From positions 839,050 to 903,049 of the forward strand of contig MJCC01000002.1 in assembly GCA_001766655.1 (NCBI GenBank): a DNA stretch of 64,000 bases, in the 5' to 3' direction. Shown here in pieces: positions 27,596-39,600 of the stretch. The notes under the pieces were generated by a model. It did not search any database. It saw only the letters and a program-made list of their open reading frames with translations, and was not told the DNA's origin. Position 1 is the stretch's first letter; every line of letters begins with the position of its first letter. The DNA is from Phytomonas francai. Lineage: Eukaryota; Euglenozoa; Kinetoplastea; Trypanosomatida; Trypanosomatidae. A program made the translations under genes and the position numbers.

Positions 27596-30199
27596 ATGAC
27601 GACTGGCACCCGGTTTCGTCTGCTCCTGGTGGGGCTGCTGCTGCTGCTCGCGGCGGGCGGGGCCGTCCCCGGGGAGGGCATCCACGCGGACGAGGCGGGC
27701 CTCCGCGATTGGGTCCGCCGCGGCGCCGGCGACGTCCGACGGGCCGCCTTCCACGCCGACGCCAACGCGCCGGTGGTCGTCCTCGCCGACGCGGAGGGCG
27801 CCGTGAGCGGGGTCGGGCTCGGCGCGGCGGGCGCGCGCGAGCTGGTCTGGCGGGAGATCCTGCCGGAGGCCGCCGCGGCGATCGCCGCCGGCGACGACGC
27901 CGTCCTCGCCCTGACGCTCGCGGGGTCGGCCTTCCTGCTGAGCCCCGAGGCGGGCTTCCCCGAGATGGTCTTCTCGCTGAGGCTGCCGGCGAGCTTCGCG
28001 GGCGGCAGGGCCGCGAGGGCCGCGTGCGTGCTCGACGGCGATGCGATCACCGCGGTCCTCTACGGCGACGCCGGCCAGGCTGCCGTGTACGAGTTCAAGG
28101 CCAACCAGGAAGAGGAAGAGGTCCTTTCCGCGCGCGTGGTGAACCTTGGCAAGGGGGTCGAGGAGCTCGTGCTGGCCTCCCCGCATCGATTGTGGGCGGT
28201 CCGCGCGAAGAAGTCGGTGCTGTACAACCTCGAGCGCGGGGAGCCGATGCGATTGGTGGAGGGCGATCACCCCTCGGTGGCCCCCACGGGGGAGATCATA
28301 GTCCACCACGACGATGGGTTCACCCTCTACGATGGCGAGGGAAGGGTGGCAAGGACGGAGCGCTGCTCGGGATGCCGTGCGGGGCTGATGGCGCAGCCCG
28401 CGGGAGACGCCTCAGTAGGCGTGGTTTGGCTCTCCACGGAGTTGAATCTGGGCGATCCTGAAAATAAGGATTCTACTAGTACTACCACCACCACTACTAG
28501 TAATAGCTATCCAAAGACCTTAGCCGTGCACTTTCCCGGCGATGTGACGGTTCGCTTGCAGGATGGGGTTGTTTTCGGGGCTGGGCAGGTGGTGTTGTTG
28601 TCAAGCTTTCATCATGAGGGGGTTCCTCACGCGTTGATTCGCACCGGCGCCGCGCATCTTCTTCTCGTGCGCGCCGACGACGGCTTGGTTTGGGACCGTC
28701 CGGAAGGTCTTTCCTGCGAGGCGGTCTCGCACATGACGGAGCCGGTTGGCCCGCTTGATCATTTTCATTTCAACAAGGACATCCTCCTGGCCTCTCGGTT
28801 CGGCGTGCTTTACCGAATCCCCGTCTTGGCGATGGGGGAGACGGTGGATGTGGTGGCCGACTTCTCGCTTCCGCTGCTGGCGGCGCTGAAGGCGGGGGGG
28901 ATGGCGGAGGTCCGCCTCCACGCGATCTTCACGCCGAACGCGACGACGGCGCTCGTGCAGGCCTCGCGGGGCGGCACGACGGCGGTCGTCTCGGTCGACC
29001 TGGTCTCGAACCGCACGCGCGGGGTCGCCGTGCACGCCGACGTGCTCGTCTACACCCCGGCCTTTTGGGTCTCGACGGACCTGCGGCTGCACGGCGCGCT
29101 CGACCGGCCGGAGCTTCACCTGCACGTCGCGCACGCCGCGCGCGGGCTGCTCGAGGGCTTCGTGGTCTCGAACGCGACGGGGCGGGGGGTGGCGACGTGG
29201 TCGCTCGCGCTGCCGGCGCCGATCCTCGCGCACGCGAGCGGGGCGGACCCCGCGCGCACGGCCGTCGCGAGCGGCCTCGCGCTCCTCCACAACCGCAGTG
29301 CCGCGGGCGCCCCCGCCGAGGTCCGCCGGCGCTACCCCGCCCGCCACGTCCTCGTCCTCGCCCACGCGGCGGCCGAGGGCGAGGTCAAAGGGGAAGGGAA
29401 ACGGGGGCCCAAAGGGGACGGAAAGGAGGGCGGCCTCGTTCTCACGGCCGTGGATGCGGTGACCGGGGGCGTCCTCGCGCGCGGCGTGCTCGCGGGGGCG
29501 GCGGGGCCGGCGCGGCTGCTCGTCCTCGAGCACGCCGTCATCTGCCACTTCCGCGACGCCCGGCGGGGGCGCCACGCGGCGGCCGTCTGGGAGCTCTTCG
29601 ACGGCGACGCCGCCCCGCCGCCGACGACGGCGTCCGTCGCGACGCTGCCGCAGGTCGCGGCGGGGCTGCTCGCGCGGGGGCGGCGGCGCGTCTTCAGCCC
29701 CCGCGCGGCCCCCCCGCCGAAGGTCGCCGCCGGGCTGCTCGGCCTCGACGGCGGCCCGCTTTTCGGCCTCGCCGCGACCGCCTCGCGCGACGCGATCGCG
29801 CGGAAGGCGGTCGTCGTCGGCTTCGCGAGCGGCCGCGTCGGCGTCGTCGAGGCGCGGCGCTTTCTCGCCGGGGGGGCGCCGCGGCTCGCGGGCCCGTCCG
29901 GCGGCCGCCCCGCCACCCACCTCCCCCTCGCGAGCGCGGAGCTCGCGACGCACCGGATTCGGCTCGCGCGGCCGCGCCGCGTGCGCACGGCGCCGACGCG
30001 GCTGGAGAGCTCCTGCCACGTCTGGGTCTCGGGGCTCGACCTCTTCTACGTCCGCTCCTCCGCGGGGAAGCCGTTCGACCTGCTCAACAGCGACTACAAC
30101 AAGCCCCTGCTCGTCGCCCTCGTCGCCGGCCTCGCCGGGCTCACCGGCGTCGCGCGCTACTGCGTCGTCCGCAAGAGCCTCGCCGCGCTCTGGGCGTAA
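27596..30199 (+). CDS. EMC1: ER membrane complex subunit 1 (EMC1)
   Basis: Largest lumenal subunit of the ER membrane complex, which inserts tail-anchored and multi-pass proteins. I start at ATG 27596 because it gives a clean signal peptide (RFRLLLVGLLLLLAAGG) within the first 30 residues; the longer frame begins with GTG. The lumenal part is beta-propeller-like (AVSGVGLGAAGARELVWREILP; LLLVRADDGLVWDRP). The C-terminus is diagnostic: SSCHVWVSGLDLFYVRSS, KPFDLLNSDYNK, then one membrane helix at about 838-855 and a short basic tail ending RKSLAALWA. This matches the E-S-T-C-L...GLDIY...FD.L..DY signature of the EMC1 C-terminal domain. At 867 residues it is slightly short of the roughly 990 of animals. 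GC is very high except in a Thr-run insert near 28470-28510. Confidence 0.9.
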   Translation: MTTGTRFRLLLVGLLLLLAAGGAVPGEGIHADEAGLRDWVRRGAGDVRRAAFHADANAPVVVLADAEGAVSGVGLGAAGARELVWREILPEAAAAIAAGDDAVLALTLAGSAFLLSPEAGFPEMVFSLRLPASFAGGRAARAACVLDGDAITAVLYGDAGQAAVYEFKANQEEEEVLSARVVNLGKGVEELVLASPHRLWAVRAKKSVLYNLERGEPMRLVEGDHPSVAPTGEIIVHHDDGFTLYDGEGRVARTERCSGCRAGLMAQPAGDASVGVVWLSTELNLGDPENKDSTSTTTTTTSNSYPKTLAVHFPGDVTVRLQDGVVFGAGQVVLLSSFHHEGVPHALIRTGAAHLLLVRADDGLVWDRPEGLSCEAVSHMTEPVGPLDHFHFNKDILLASRFGVLYRIPVLAMGETVDVVADFSLPLLAALKAGGMAEVRLHAIFTPNATTALVQASRGGTTAVVSVDLVSNRTRGVAVHADVLVYTPAFWVSTDLRLHGALDRPELHLHVAHAARGLLEGFVVSNATGRGVATWSLALPAPILAHASGADPARTAVASGLALLHNRSAAGAPAEVRRRYPARHVLVLAHAAAEGEVKGEGKRGPKGDGKEGGLVLTAVDAVTGGVLARGVLAGAAGPARLLVLEHAVICHFRDARRGRHAAAVWELFDGDAAPPPTTASVATLPQVAAGLLARGRRRVFSPRAAPPPKVAAGLLGLDGGPLFGLAATASRDAIARKAVVVGFASGRVGVVEARRFLAGGAPRLAGPSGGRPATHLPLASAELATHRIRLARPRRVRTAPTRLESSCHVWVSGLDLFYVRSSAGKPFDLLNSDYNKPLLVALVAGLAGLTGVARYCVVRKSLAALWA

Positions 30200-31305
30200 T
30201 CCTGGTAATAGGGGGATCGACATCGGTCGTCGGTATTGGTTTAAAAAGAAATAGAATAAAGAAGGAAATTAAACAATGAAATGAAAAAGGATGGGTCTCT
30301 GTGGGGGGTGGGAGTGGTGGTATCAATATTGGTAAGTTTCTAAGATAGAGAAGCCTAAGTGAAATTAACGCAATGTCTAAGTCTGAGGGTCTAATGCATG
30401 TTGTGCTATCGCTAAAACCTTGATTCCATATCGGGGACTCCCCACTCTGAATGGAGAACTTGTCTGAAGGAAGCGCTAAAGGAATGCGCACCGTGTCTGT
30501 ATCTCGAACTTTCACTTCTATTTATTTTTTTCTTTCAGAATTACTCACAGTTCAAAAGCGACGCGATGTGAAGCTTACGGGAATGCGCATAGGTATTTAG
30601 AGTCTTGTAGGCTCGCTCTTCTTGGATCAGGGTGTCGATTGAACTGTAATGGGCGGAAGAATACACACGTTTTAGGCGTTGAAGAGAGAATCGGATTTGT
30701 TCTTTCGTTCTGCTTCCCCTTGAACGTAGGTTCCGATACTGCTTTGACCTCAGCAGGCTGCTGAAGCCTAACCCACCAAGGTGTCTCGAACGAATCCCTT
30801 AGCATTCGTATCAATAAGAAGATCAAAAGGAAAGCATGCCCTTAACTAGAGATCTACGACTATTTGAAGCGTAGCCTTCTATAGCTCCTTCTTTTGCAGT
30901 TAATATATGCCAACGTGATGGCGCAATTTACATCCAAAAGATGAAATTGAAAGTGGTGCGCCAATGGTGCCTCTCTGTTCCAAAAATAAAAATGATAAAA
31001 GCGTGGTGCCGATAACATCTCACGATGAGATTGACTATTATTTTCAGAAAAAATCTCAGGATTGATAAGCCATTGGAATATGTCCAAGAATCGAATGGGC
31101 ACATCCAAAAAAAAAAAAAGATTCCTCATAGTATACATTACCGTACGTAAGGTTGTTTGAAGCAGAAATATCTCGCATATGGTTTGATGCCTATTTAATT
31201 TTCTCTTTCCTAATTTCCACTTCATACCCTTTTTTTTTTCATCATCTTTTTTTCCTCTCTGTGTGTGTGAGAGAGGGGTACCTTTTAACCTATAGGGTTG
31301 TAGTC
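30200..31305 (+). other. 1.1-kb spacer, no sense gene recognised
   Basis: The spacer is AT-rich at both ends, with a moderate-GC island at about 30550-30830. Antisense frames at 30575-30826 (first codon TTG) and 30860-31225 have no recognisable family. The right end has T-rich tracts and a short GT/GA repeat at about 31259-31275 before the next gene. Confidence 0.5.
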
Positions 31306-33213
31306 ATGGAATCCCTTTCGAAAGGATTTTGCACGGAGGCCCTGACGGCGGCATTGACGAATAATCAACAGGAGGCTTGGCATGCCAAATGGCGGCATCC
31401 CACCCTTCAGGTCGTGGACATCCTCCGTTATCCTAAGCATATCACACCAGAAACGGAGACCTCGAGGTTTTACCTCGCCCTTTCCGATGCCAAGACCCTT
31501 ATTTGGGGAGTTATTCCGCCAGGAATTGACCTGGAGGAGGCAATCACGAAGTACCACCTCGATGTTGGCTGCTTTTTGAGGATCCGAAGGTACGAAATTG
31601 TGGTGGCTGCGAATGGGTTGAACGTGCTTGTTATTTTACATGCAAGCTTCTCGAGCGACCCCCTTTCCCTTCTAGGCTTTCCGGAATATGATGAAACGCT
31701 GTTTGAGCTTTCTCCGCGTGCGTTGCGGCCTTCTCACGGGGGATTTCACTCCAATTTTGAAGACTTAACGACATCGGATTCTTTTTTTTCCAGCGAGAAC
31801 GAAATTGTTTTGCGCGATTTAATCGATCAGCCGGGGTGTCTGGTGGCTAAGCCGCAGTGGTGGGTCGCTTTGCGCATCGTCTGGAAGCGCAGGGAGCGCT
31901 ATGCGGGCAGGACAACGCGCAGCGCCCACGCGAATTCGAATAGCAGAGGGCGATACGCATCGACGGCGGAGATTTTTTCCTGTGTGGGGGTCGATGCCAA
32001 CGGGGATGCCATTCCGGTTTATTTTTCACTCATCAACCCTTCCCTGATCGCGTGCGTGGAGCCGCAGGGCTGCCTGCAGGCCTCTCACGGGAGTGTTAAC
32101 TGGGGTCCAGGCGAGCCGGGTTTGCCCAGCGAACTGCACTTTAGGGAAGAGGCGGTGATCCGGAAAATAACCGATTCCGCGCGTGCGGGGTTGCTTCCAG
32201 CGTTTCCTCGCCAATTTATCGGGTCTTTTCAGCGTGGCTTGCGTTCGCTAAAGGAGATCATCGAGGAGGTCGCCTTGGACGAGGTTATTTCGCTGGAGGC
32301 GGTCGTACGCCGGGTGGATGGGGGGGCAATGATGCATACCAAACACGGCCAGGTGCTCCGTGTAATCATCGAGGTTGAGCAGGGCGACGAGGATGAAGAA
32401 ACCAGGAAAAACGGAAGGGGGTTTTCTTCTCCGATTTTAAATATCACGCTATGGGGAACGCTAGCGGAGCAGATCGAGGCCAAACCAGGAGAGCGGTGGT
32501 GTTTTGCGAACTGCACCGTTCGCGAGTTCATGCGGCGGAAAACCCTGAGCAGTCGGTCGAATAGCTTCGCGATCCGCATGCATCACGAGGGCTTCAGGGC
32601 TACTTTTTCCCAACAAGTTTCCCACCTCAATTCCTCATTGCCCGAGGAAAGAAGCAATCCAACTGAAAAGAAAGATAAAGGAGGGTCGGACACGCACCCT
32701 ACCACCGCTCCAATGATGGAGCGTCCCCTTCGTCTGACATGGAGCTTTCATGAGACCTCGTCAACGCTTCCAGCGCTCGTTCGTATCGAGAGTATTGAAA
32801 CCCCTCTAACACGTTTGGTTTGCGCGCGTTGTCGAGAACCTCGCGAAGCGGTGAAAATATCCACTTCTCAGCTGACTGTTTGCGAATATTGTAAAGAATC
32901 TCACGAAATTCGCGAATCTTTCTACGTCGCTTTGCACTTAAGCGACGCTATGGATAGTATACGTGCAGTAGGTCACACAGCTATTGGTGAATCGCTCTTT
33001 GGAATTTCAGAATCCGAATTTATTTCTCAAAAAAAAACGCGTTCGGAATTTGAAAAAGAAGTCTGCAGAAGCCTCACTGGTTCTCCGATCGCAATTTGGC
33101 TCCTTGGTAACTTTAATGAGACACAATTACTTATTTGTTGCCGACATATTAACTTATCTCTTTCCTCTACCGTATTGCTATCCGCTATTGATAATATCTT
33201 GGATAACGGATAA
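31306..33213 (+). CDS. RPA70-like single-stranded-DNA-binding protein with four OB folds
   Basis: A 635-residue protein from ATG 31306; upstream of it the frame is open but hydrophobic and AT-rich. It reproduces the full RPA1 layout. The N-terminal OB fold (about 28-130) has TLQVVDILRYP, SRFYLALSDAKTLIWGVI, VGCFLRIRRYEIV and a closing LGFPEYDE. A DBD-A-like segment follows (about 180-260, WWVALRIVWKRRERY, NSNSRGRYASTAEIF). A DBD-B-like segment is at about 303-425 (LNITLWGTLAEQIEAKPGE). The DBD-C-like region (about 475-630) carries a zinc ribbon with Cys506, Cys509, Cys526 and Cys529, then SFYVALHLSDAMDS and IGESLFGISESEF. RPA1 binds ssDNA in replication and repair. Described kinetoplastid RPA1 proteins are about 50 kDa and lack the N-terminal fold, so this may be a second, divergent paralogue. 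Confidence 0.78.
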   Translation: MESLSKGFCTEALTAALTNNQQEAWHAKWRHPTLQVVDILRYPKHITPETETSRFYLALSDAKTLIWGVIPPGIDLEEAITKYHLDVGCFLRIRRYEIVVAANGLNVLVILHASFSSDPLSLLGFPEYDETLFELSPRALRPSHGGFHSNFEDLTTSDSFFSSENEIVLRDLIDQPGCLVAKPQWWVALRIVWKRRERYAGRTTRSAHANSNSRGRYASTAEIFSCVGVDANGDAIPVYFSLINPSLIACVEPQGCLQASHGSVNWGPGEPGLPSELHFREEAVIRKITDSARAGLLPAFPRQFIGSFQRGLRSLKEIIEEVALDEVISLEAVVRRVDGGAMMHTKHGQVLRVIIEVEQGDEDEETRKNGRGFSSPILNITLWGTLAEQIEAKPGERWCFANCTVREFMRRKTLSSRSNSFAIRMHHEGFRATFSQQVSHLNSSLPEERSNPTEKKDKGGSDTHPTTAPMMERPLRLTWSFHETSSTLPALVRIESIETPLTRLVCARCREPREAVKISTSQLTVCEYCKESHEIRESFYVALHLSDAMDSIRAVGHTAIGESLFGISESEFISQKKTRSEFEKEVCRSLTGSPIAIWLLGNFNETQLLICCRHINLSLSSTVLLSAIDNILDNG

Positions 33214-33652
33214 TCTTTTTTTTCCATGTGACCCCCTTTTTTTCGCACAGACACAAATTCGAATCTAAAAGGATAAACTCAAGAAGCCATACTTTTTGAT
33301 ATCTATCCGCTTATTTTGCAGGTATTCCTTCATATTACTGCTAAAAATATCTGGTTTGAGAAAAATACGACTTATGAAGTAATATTTTCGCCAGTATTTT
33401 CCACACCCCTGATAGAATGAATCACTATTTTGATTGGTGAATAGCTTACCACTTGGGGTGGACCTGCCGCATTTGGCTCTTATAGATGATGATCATATAT
33501 AGCTCCTTGTTTTTCCCTTCGCTGTATCTATTTTTTAAATTTTAAAGGAATCGATAACGAACTATTTGTTTAATAGGTGGGCTATTTTCGTTGTTTTTTT
33601 TTATTTTAGGGATACTTAGCAAAAATAAGGAGACAACAGGGGAAGGAAAAAA
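33214..33652 (+). promoter_or_regulatory. spacer with candidate trans-splice acceptor for dynein-2
   Basis: AT-rich, no gene recognised. A T-run at about 33591-33607 ends in TTTTAG with AG at 33608-33609, 44 bases upstream of the dynein start codon, as expected for a spliced-leader acceptor. Confidence 0.5.
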
Positions 33653-36600
33653 ATGAGCGCAACGCAGAAGCTCTCCGCGGTAGCAGAAGACTGCTTATCG
33701 GCCGCGCAGAAAACTATTACAAAGCGTATTGGTGGGGAGGTGCTTTCCAAGGAAACGCTATCAAATGTGATGCTGTTAAATTTCAACGGCGGCGGGAAGT
33801 CGCAGGAGGAGATCGCGGGATTGCTGTTGAGGGCCATGACGAAGGTCTCCTGCGGATCCGAAAAAGGCGTCGTGAAACTTCCAACAGGCGAAGCAGTGGT
33901 TGACGGGGGCGAAAAGTTAGCAGCCCGGCCCTTCGCGAAGGTGGTTTCAATCGCCAACTTCAGCTTTGAGGAACTTCCGGAGGGCAAACCAGGTATTTTC
34001 GCGATCGCGGAGGCCACCTACCTCCGCCATCTCCGCAGGCACTCCGATCTCGCCGTCTACGCGATCACGGACTTCCCGAAATGCCTTCTGCTGGAGTGCC
34101 AATCTCGTCTGGATGTATGTATTGCTGGCTTTAGTTTGTTCTCTCTGACCACCACGGCCGGGGCGGGAGGGGGGAGGCTTCGGATCTTCGTCAAGTCGAT
34201 CGATTCGATTCTGCGGGAGATGTGCAGTGCGTCCTTCGCGGCGAAGGTGCTTCCGCCGCGGTGGGGCGCCCTCAACGAGCTCGCGCCCCATCAACTCGAC
34301 AGCCTCCTCGAGGACGCGCAGCTTTCGATCGCGGAGTTCTGGGAGGGCGGCCCGAAGGACTCCCACGCGCGCGTGGAGGCGACCTTTCTGATGTCGTCCG
34401 TCGGGGCCGATTTGTGCGGGTATTATCGTGAAAAGGTCTCCCTCGCCGGCGGCGCCTTTCTGTGCGAGCGGAAGCTCGTCGAGCACGCGCTCGGGGCCCT
34501 CGACGAGTGGATCGGCGCGTGCGCGAGGTTGACGACGATCGACTGGGGCGCGGCGTGGGGGCGGCGGTACGCCGACGAGCCCCTGCGAATCGTGCGGGAC
34601 CGCCTGCGCGCGGTCGTGGCCCTGCGCGAGACCCTCGCAGAGATGCGCGGCCTCCTGGCCGCCGACCACCTCCACCACTTCCGCGCGGACGCGATGTGGG
34701 GCGTCTTCGCGGACGTCGACCTTTTCTCCTCCTCGGCCGCGGTCGAAAAGGAGTGGGGGGGCTGCGTGGCCGCCTTTCATCGCCGCTTCGAGCCCCTCGA
34801 GCATCGCTGCGCGGCGGCGCTGAAGAAATTCTTCGCGGAGTGCGCGGACCTGCCCCCGCAGGTGGTCCTGAAGGAGTTCGAGAGCTTCCGCGAGCTCATG
34901 CGGCGCCCGATTATCGCGGCCGAGCTCGTCTACGAGCGCGATAACTTCCTGTCGAAGATGAATGAGCGTCTGCAGGCGATTCTGATCGAGTTTCAGCATC
35001 GCGCGGAAGGAGACATGGACGAGGCGATTCTCGAGGAGGAGGATCGGCGCTGCCAAACCGGTCGCTTTATGCCGGCTGTGGTAAATAACGTCATCTGGCT
35101 CCGCCAGCTCCGACATCGGATCGAGGAGATGCTAAAAATCAGCACCTCGGTGCTCTCGGATCTGCGCAGTGCGAAGGATTTTGAGGACTCTGCCAAAAAG
35201 CTCCTCGAGGAGATCGAAGACTACGAACAGGAGGTTTATCGGAATTGGGTTCGGGATGTCGAGGATCAGAGCCGTCATTTAACCCTCGACGCCGACGCCC
35301 CGCTCATCGGGATTAACACGGAGGGGAAAGTTGAGGTGAACTATTCGGAGCGTCTCGTACAGTTAATTAAGGAGGTGCGCATCTTTGCCGCACTGAACTA
35401 CCGTGTTCCTGAGCGCGTTCAACAAATTGCAAAAAAAGGCCTGCAGTACTACTCCAAAGGCCTCTCGCTCAAGCAGATCGCGAACACGTACAACGGGATG
35501 ACGGAGGATATCATCCCCAGCACCCAGGCGATGCTCTTAGACGCCGCGGTGAGCTTCGAAAAGGCAATCACCGCAAGCGGGCATAAGCAGCTCACGTGGA
35601 AAGGCAAGGAGGAGACGGATAAATACATCCGAAAACTTCATGTAGCCTCGCAGTTGTTGACCGATGCCAATCGTCGACTGCACAAACTCCATCACGAAAT
35701 TTTACTCGCCGTTTGCGAGCTTTTCAGCATCGATTTACACCAATCCCGGCATCGATGGTCGAGCAAGGTGCTCACGATACGCGAGAAGATCGAAACGAGC
35801 GGCTTTCAAAATATGGACACCTGGAAAGTTTACTGGGATATGCAGATTTACAAAGCCCTGGAAACGCAATATCAGTATGGTTTGGAGAACCTGCAGGTGA
35901 TGATGGGGGAGATTAAGGCGGATATTATTTACGACGCCGATACCGGGCATGCCGCCCTACGCCCCCCACTCATGTCGATTCGCCAAATCTATTATCAGCA
36001 AATCAAGGATTTTATCACCTTTCCGATTCGCTTTCAGGGCTGCAGTGGGTCGGTTTTCTTCAAGGACATGCCGGCGCGAAATGAGCCGTGCATCTTTTCC
36101 GCGATGCAGCACGCCTCGCAGCTCTTTCGCAAGGTGCAGGCGGAGCTCAACCGATTTACGCCGATGCTCGTAATCGGCTGCTGTGGGAGGGCGGAAAATC
36201 CAACCCTGGAAGAGATCGTCGGCGGCTCTTTGTCGGAGGTTCAGCACTGGGAGCAGGCCATACGGCTCCTCAAACAAAAAGGAAAAGAAATCAACAGCGA
36301 GGACCTTTTTATCAAGTGCGGCTGCATTACCCTCTGCACGGCGGGGATTAAGGGCACCGTCGACGAGCACCTTTTTAAACTCACCGAGGCCCTCAAACTG
36401 ACGCTGAAGAAAAGCGCGGAGAAGCATCTGAAAAACATCGAGGGCTACATCGAACAGGTTTCGAAGTGTTTAAATAGCAAACTTAGCGATTTCGACGAAA
36501 TTAGCGAGGTAAATGTGCAGTACAGGGAACTAATCGATCAACGCTCCGGGAAGGAGGTGGAGTTTCACCATTTTTACAACAAAAACATGCTCCTGCAGAA

Positions 36601-39600
36601 CATGACCGGCTCCGCTGGGATTAATTTCACCAAGACGAAGGAGATTTGGGATTCCTACATGAAGCGTTTAGACTCGCACGAAGCGGAGGTGGAGGAAAAG
36701 ATGAACGAACTGCGCAAATACTTCATGGAGAAGGTCAAGACATTCGGAAAAAGTGTGGAGAGGCTGACAAACCAGTGGAATGAGGTGAAGCCAAAGGATA
36801 TCACGGTCAAGGATCCTTTGACGATTATCAACGAAAAGCTCGAGGAGATGCGCACGTTAAAAACGACAGGCGAGAAGTACGTAAAGCACTGCCAGACATT
36901 TTCGCTGGAGGAGCCCGAGCTGCAGATGCTCGAGGACTTGGAATCGGAGATGGGGAGCTACAGCGCGATCTGGGACTCGCTCGGGCGCTTTCAGGCCGAG
37001 TACGAGGCGCTTCGTCGGGAGTCCTGGATTAGTTTTAGCGCGAAGACCTACCGCTTCGAGGACTTCATCAAGCATTGGCGGGAGGCGTTAAAAGGCGTCG
37101 AGCCGATCCCGGCGACGCTGCGCGTGCGCGCGATGCTGGAGGAGTGGGCGCGCTGCCTGCCGCTGCTGAAGTACGTGCGGGGGGACGGCTTCACGCCCGC
37201 GCACTGGGCCGAGCTCTTCCAGCTGCTCAACCTTCGCGGCGGGTCCACGCAGGATACGGTGACCTTCGGCGAGATTCTGGACGAGCACCCGCGGATGCTC
37301 ACGCAGGAGGTCGCGCTGAAAAAGCTCCACGGCCGCGCGCAGGGCGAGGCGCAGATTCGCGCGGCCCTCGATGACGTGCGGGCCTGGGGGACCGAAGCGC
37401 GCTTCACCCTAACGCCCTACCCAGGTCGCCCAGGGCTCGTTTTGATAACGGAATGGAAAGCCTTATTATCGGTTTTAAGCGATCAGCAGGCGCTGATCAT
37501 GAGCGTGAAGGAGTCGCCCTACTTTTCGTCCTTCGCGAACGATGTGAATCGCTGGGAGGAGCGTCTGAATGTCTTGAACGAGTACCTGCACTATATGAAC
37601 CTTATTCAGCGGAAGTGGGTGTATTTGGAGCCGATTTTCCGCCGTGGTGCGCTGCCCAACGAAAAACAACGCTTTGATGGCCTGGATGAGCAATACGCGC
37701 GGATTATGAAAGGGATCGACAAGGATAGCCACTTGATCGCCCTCGTTTCGCATAAAGAATACAAAGAAATCCTGAGCACCGTGTTCGAGCAGCTCGAGCG
37801 CTGTCAGAAGTCGCTGAATCAGTTCTTAGAAACCAAACGGGACGGCTTCCCGCGCTTTTATTTCATCAGCGATGACGACTTGCTGGAGATCCTCGCACAA
37901 AGCAAAAACCCAACCGTTATTCAATCGCATCTTCGGAAGCTTTTTATGGGCATCTATAGCGTTGATTTTGATACGCAAAATGAGCATATTCTTCGCGTGC
38001 AATCGCTAGAGGGCGAGGTGGTGCCGCTCACCACACAGGTTCAGGTCACCGACGAAGTCGAGGTTTGGCTCTCGGAGCTCGATAAATCGATGAAGTCGAC
38101 GCTCAAAACGGACCTGGTGAATTGCGTGAAGAAGTTTGATATCGGCCTGTACGCCTCGCAAATCCTCTGCACCGCGGAGATGATCAATTTTTCGCGCAAG
38201 ACCGAAGAGGCCATACGGGATGGCGAGTTGGAGCCCCTGCAGAGGCATAAATCCGCGATGCAGACGCGTCTGCGCGAGTTGGCCGCCTTCGCCGGCAGCA
38301 ATACCGACGCCCTTGTGAGCATCAAACTCAAGGCCCTCATTATGGATCTCATCCACAACATCGACGTCGTTGATCAGTTGATCACGGAGAAAGTGAGCAA
38401 GCCCCAGGATTGGATTTGGCGAAAGCAACTTCGGCTTTATTTAGACGCCAGCAAATGCTGTGTGGTGCGGATGGTCGATACGGAGTTTCGGTATAGTTAT
38501 GAATACCAAGGGAACCTCCCAAAGCTCGTGCACACGCCGCTAACCGATCGCTGTTATATGACCTTACTGCAAGGAATGCAGCTCGGCTATGGGGGAAATC
38601 CCTACGGGCCGGCGGGGACTGGCAAAACGGAATCGGTAAAGGCTCTCGGCAACCTTTTGGGGCGGCAGGTTCTCGTGTTTAACTGCGATGAGGGGATCGA
38701 TTTCAAATCCATGGGGCGAACCTTTATTGGGCTGGTGAAATGCGGCGCATGGGGGTGCTTCGATGAGTTCAATCGCCTGAAGGTCGACCAGCTCTCCGCG
38801 ATCTCGCAGATGATTCAGGTGATTCAGGAAGCTCTTAAAAACGACGATGCCCGGTGCAGTCTTCTCGACCGTGAAATCGATGTCAACCCGAATGCGGGCA
38901 TTTTCGTGACCTTAAATCCGGCCGGGAAGGGCTACGGCGGCCGCAGCAAGCTCCCGGACAACCTCAAACAGCTCTTCCGATCGATCGCCATGAGCGCGCC
39001 CGACAACGAGCTGATTATCGAGACAATTTTGTTCAGCGAGGGCTTCGAGAACGCGAAGGATTTGGCCAAAAAGACGGTGGAGATCTTCAACCTGTCGAAG
39101 CAGCTTCTTTCGCAGCAGCAGCACTACGATTGGGGGCTGCGGGCGATGAAATCGGTGCTCCGGCTGGGGGGCACCCTCATCCACGCCCTCCTCACCCAGC
39201 GCGTGACCGGCAAGGTTAAACTCACCGCCGAGGAGCTTTTGGCGCGCGAAAACGAGATTATTATTAAGTCCCTGCGCGTCAACACCCTCGCGAAGCTGAC
39301 CTTCGAGGACGCCATTCTCTTCAACAACCTCGTCGAGGACATCTTCCCCGGGGTGCGGGTGCTCGAGATCGAGTACGACGAGCTCCGCCCCGCGATCGAG
39401 GCCTCGTTGGGGGAGCTCAAACTCCAGCTCGTCGGGGCCCAGGTCCAGTCCATTTTGCACCTCTACGAGACCCTCCAGCAGCGGATGGGAGTGGTGTTGG
39501 TTGGGCCGAGCGGGAGTGGGAAGAGCACGCTCGTAAAAGTCCTGCGGAGGGCCCTGCAGAGGCTGGGGAGGGTCGTCCCGATCTACACCGTGAACCCGAA

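Noticed and set aside
28601..30223. Antisense open frame of 540 codons opposite EMC1
   Set aside because: GC-driven shadow with Arg/Glu-rich low-complexity translation; EMC1 is well supported on the + strand.
30860..31225. Antisense frame of 121 codons before the RPA70-like gene
   Set aside because: AT-rich with Phe/Leu/Arg bias and no motif; likely chance.
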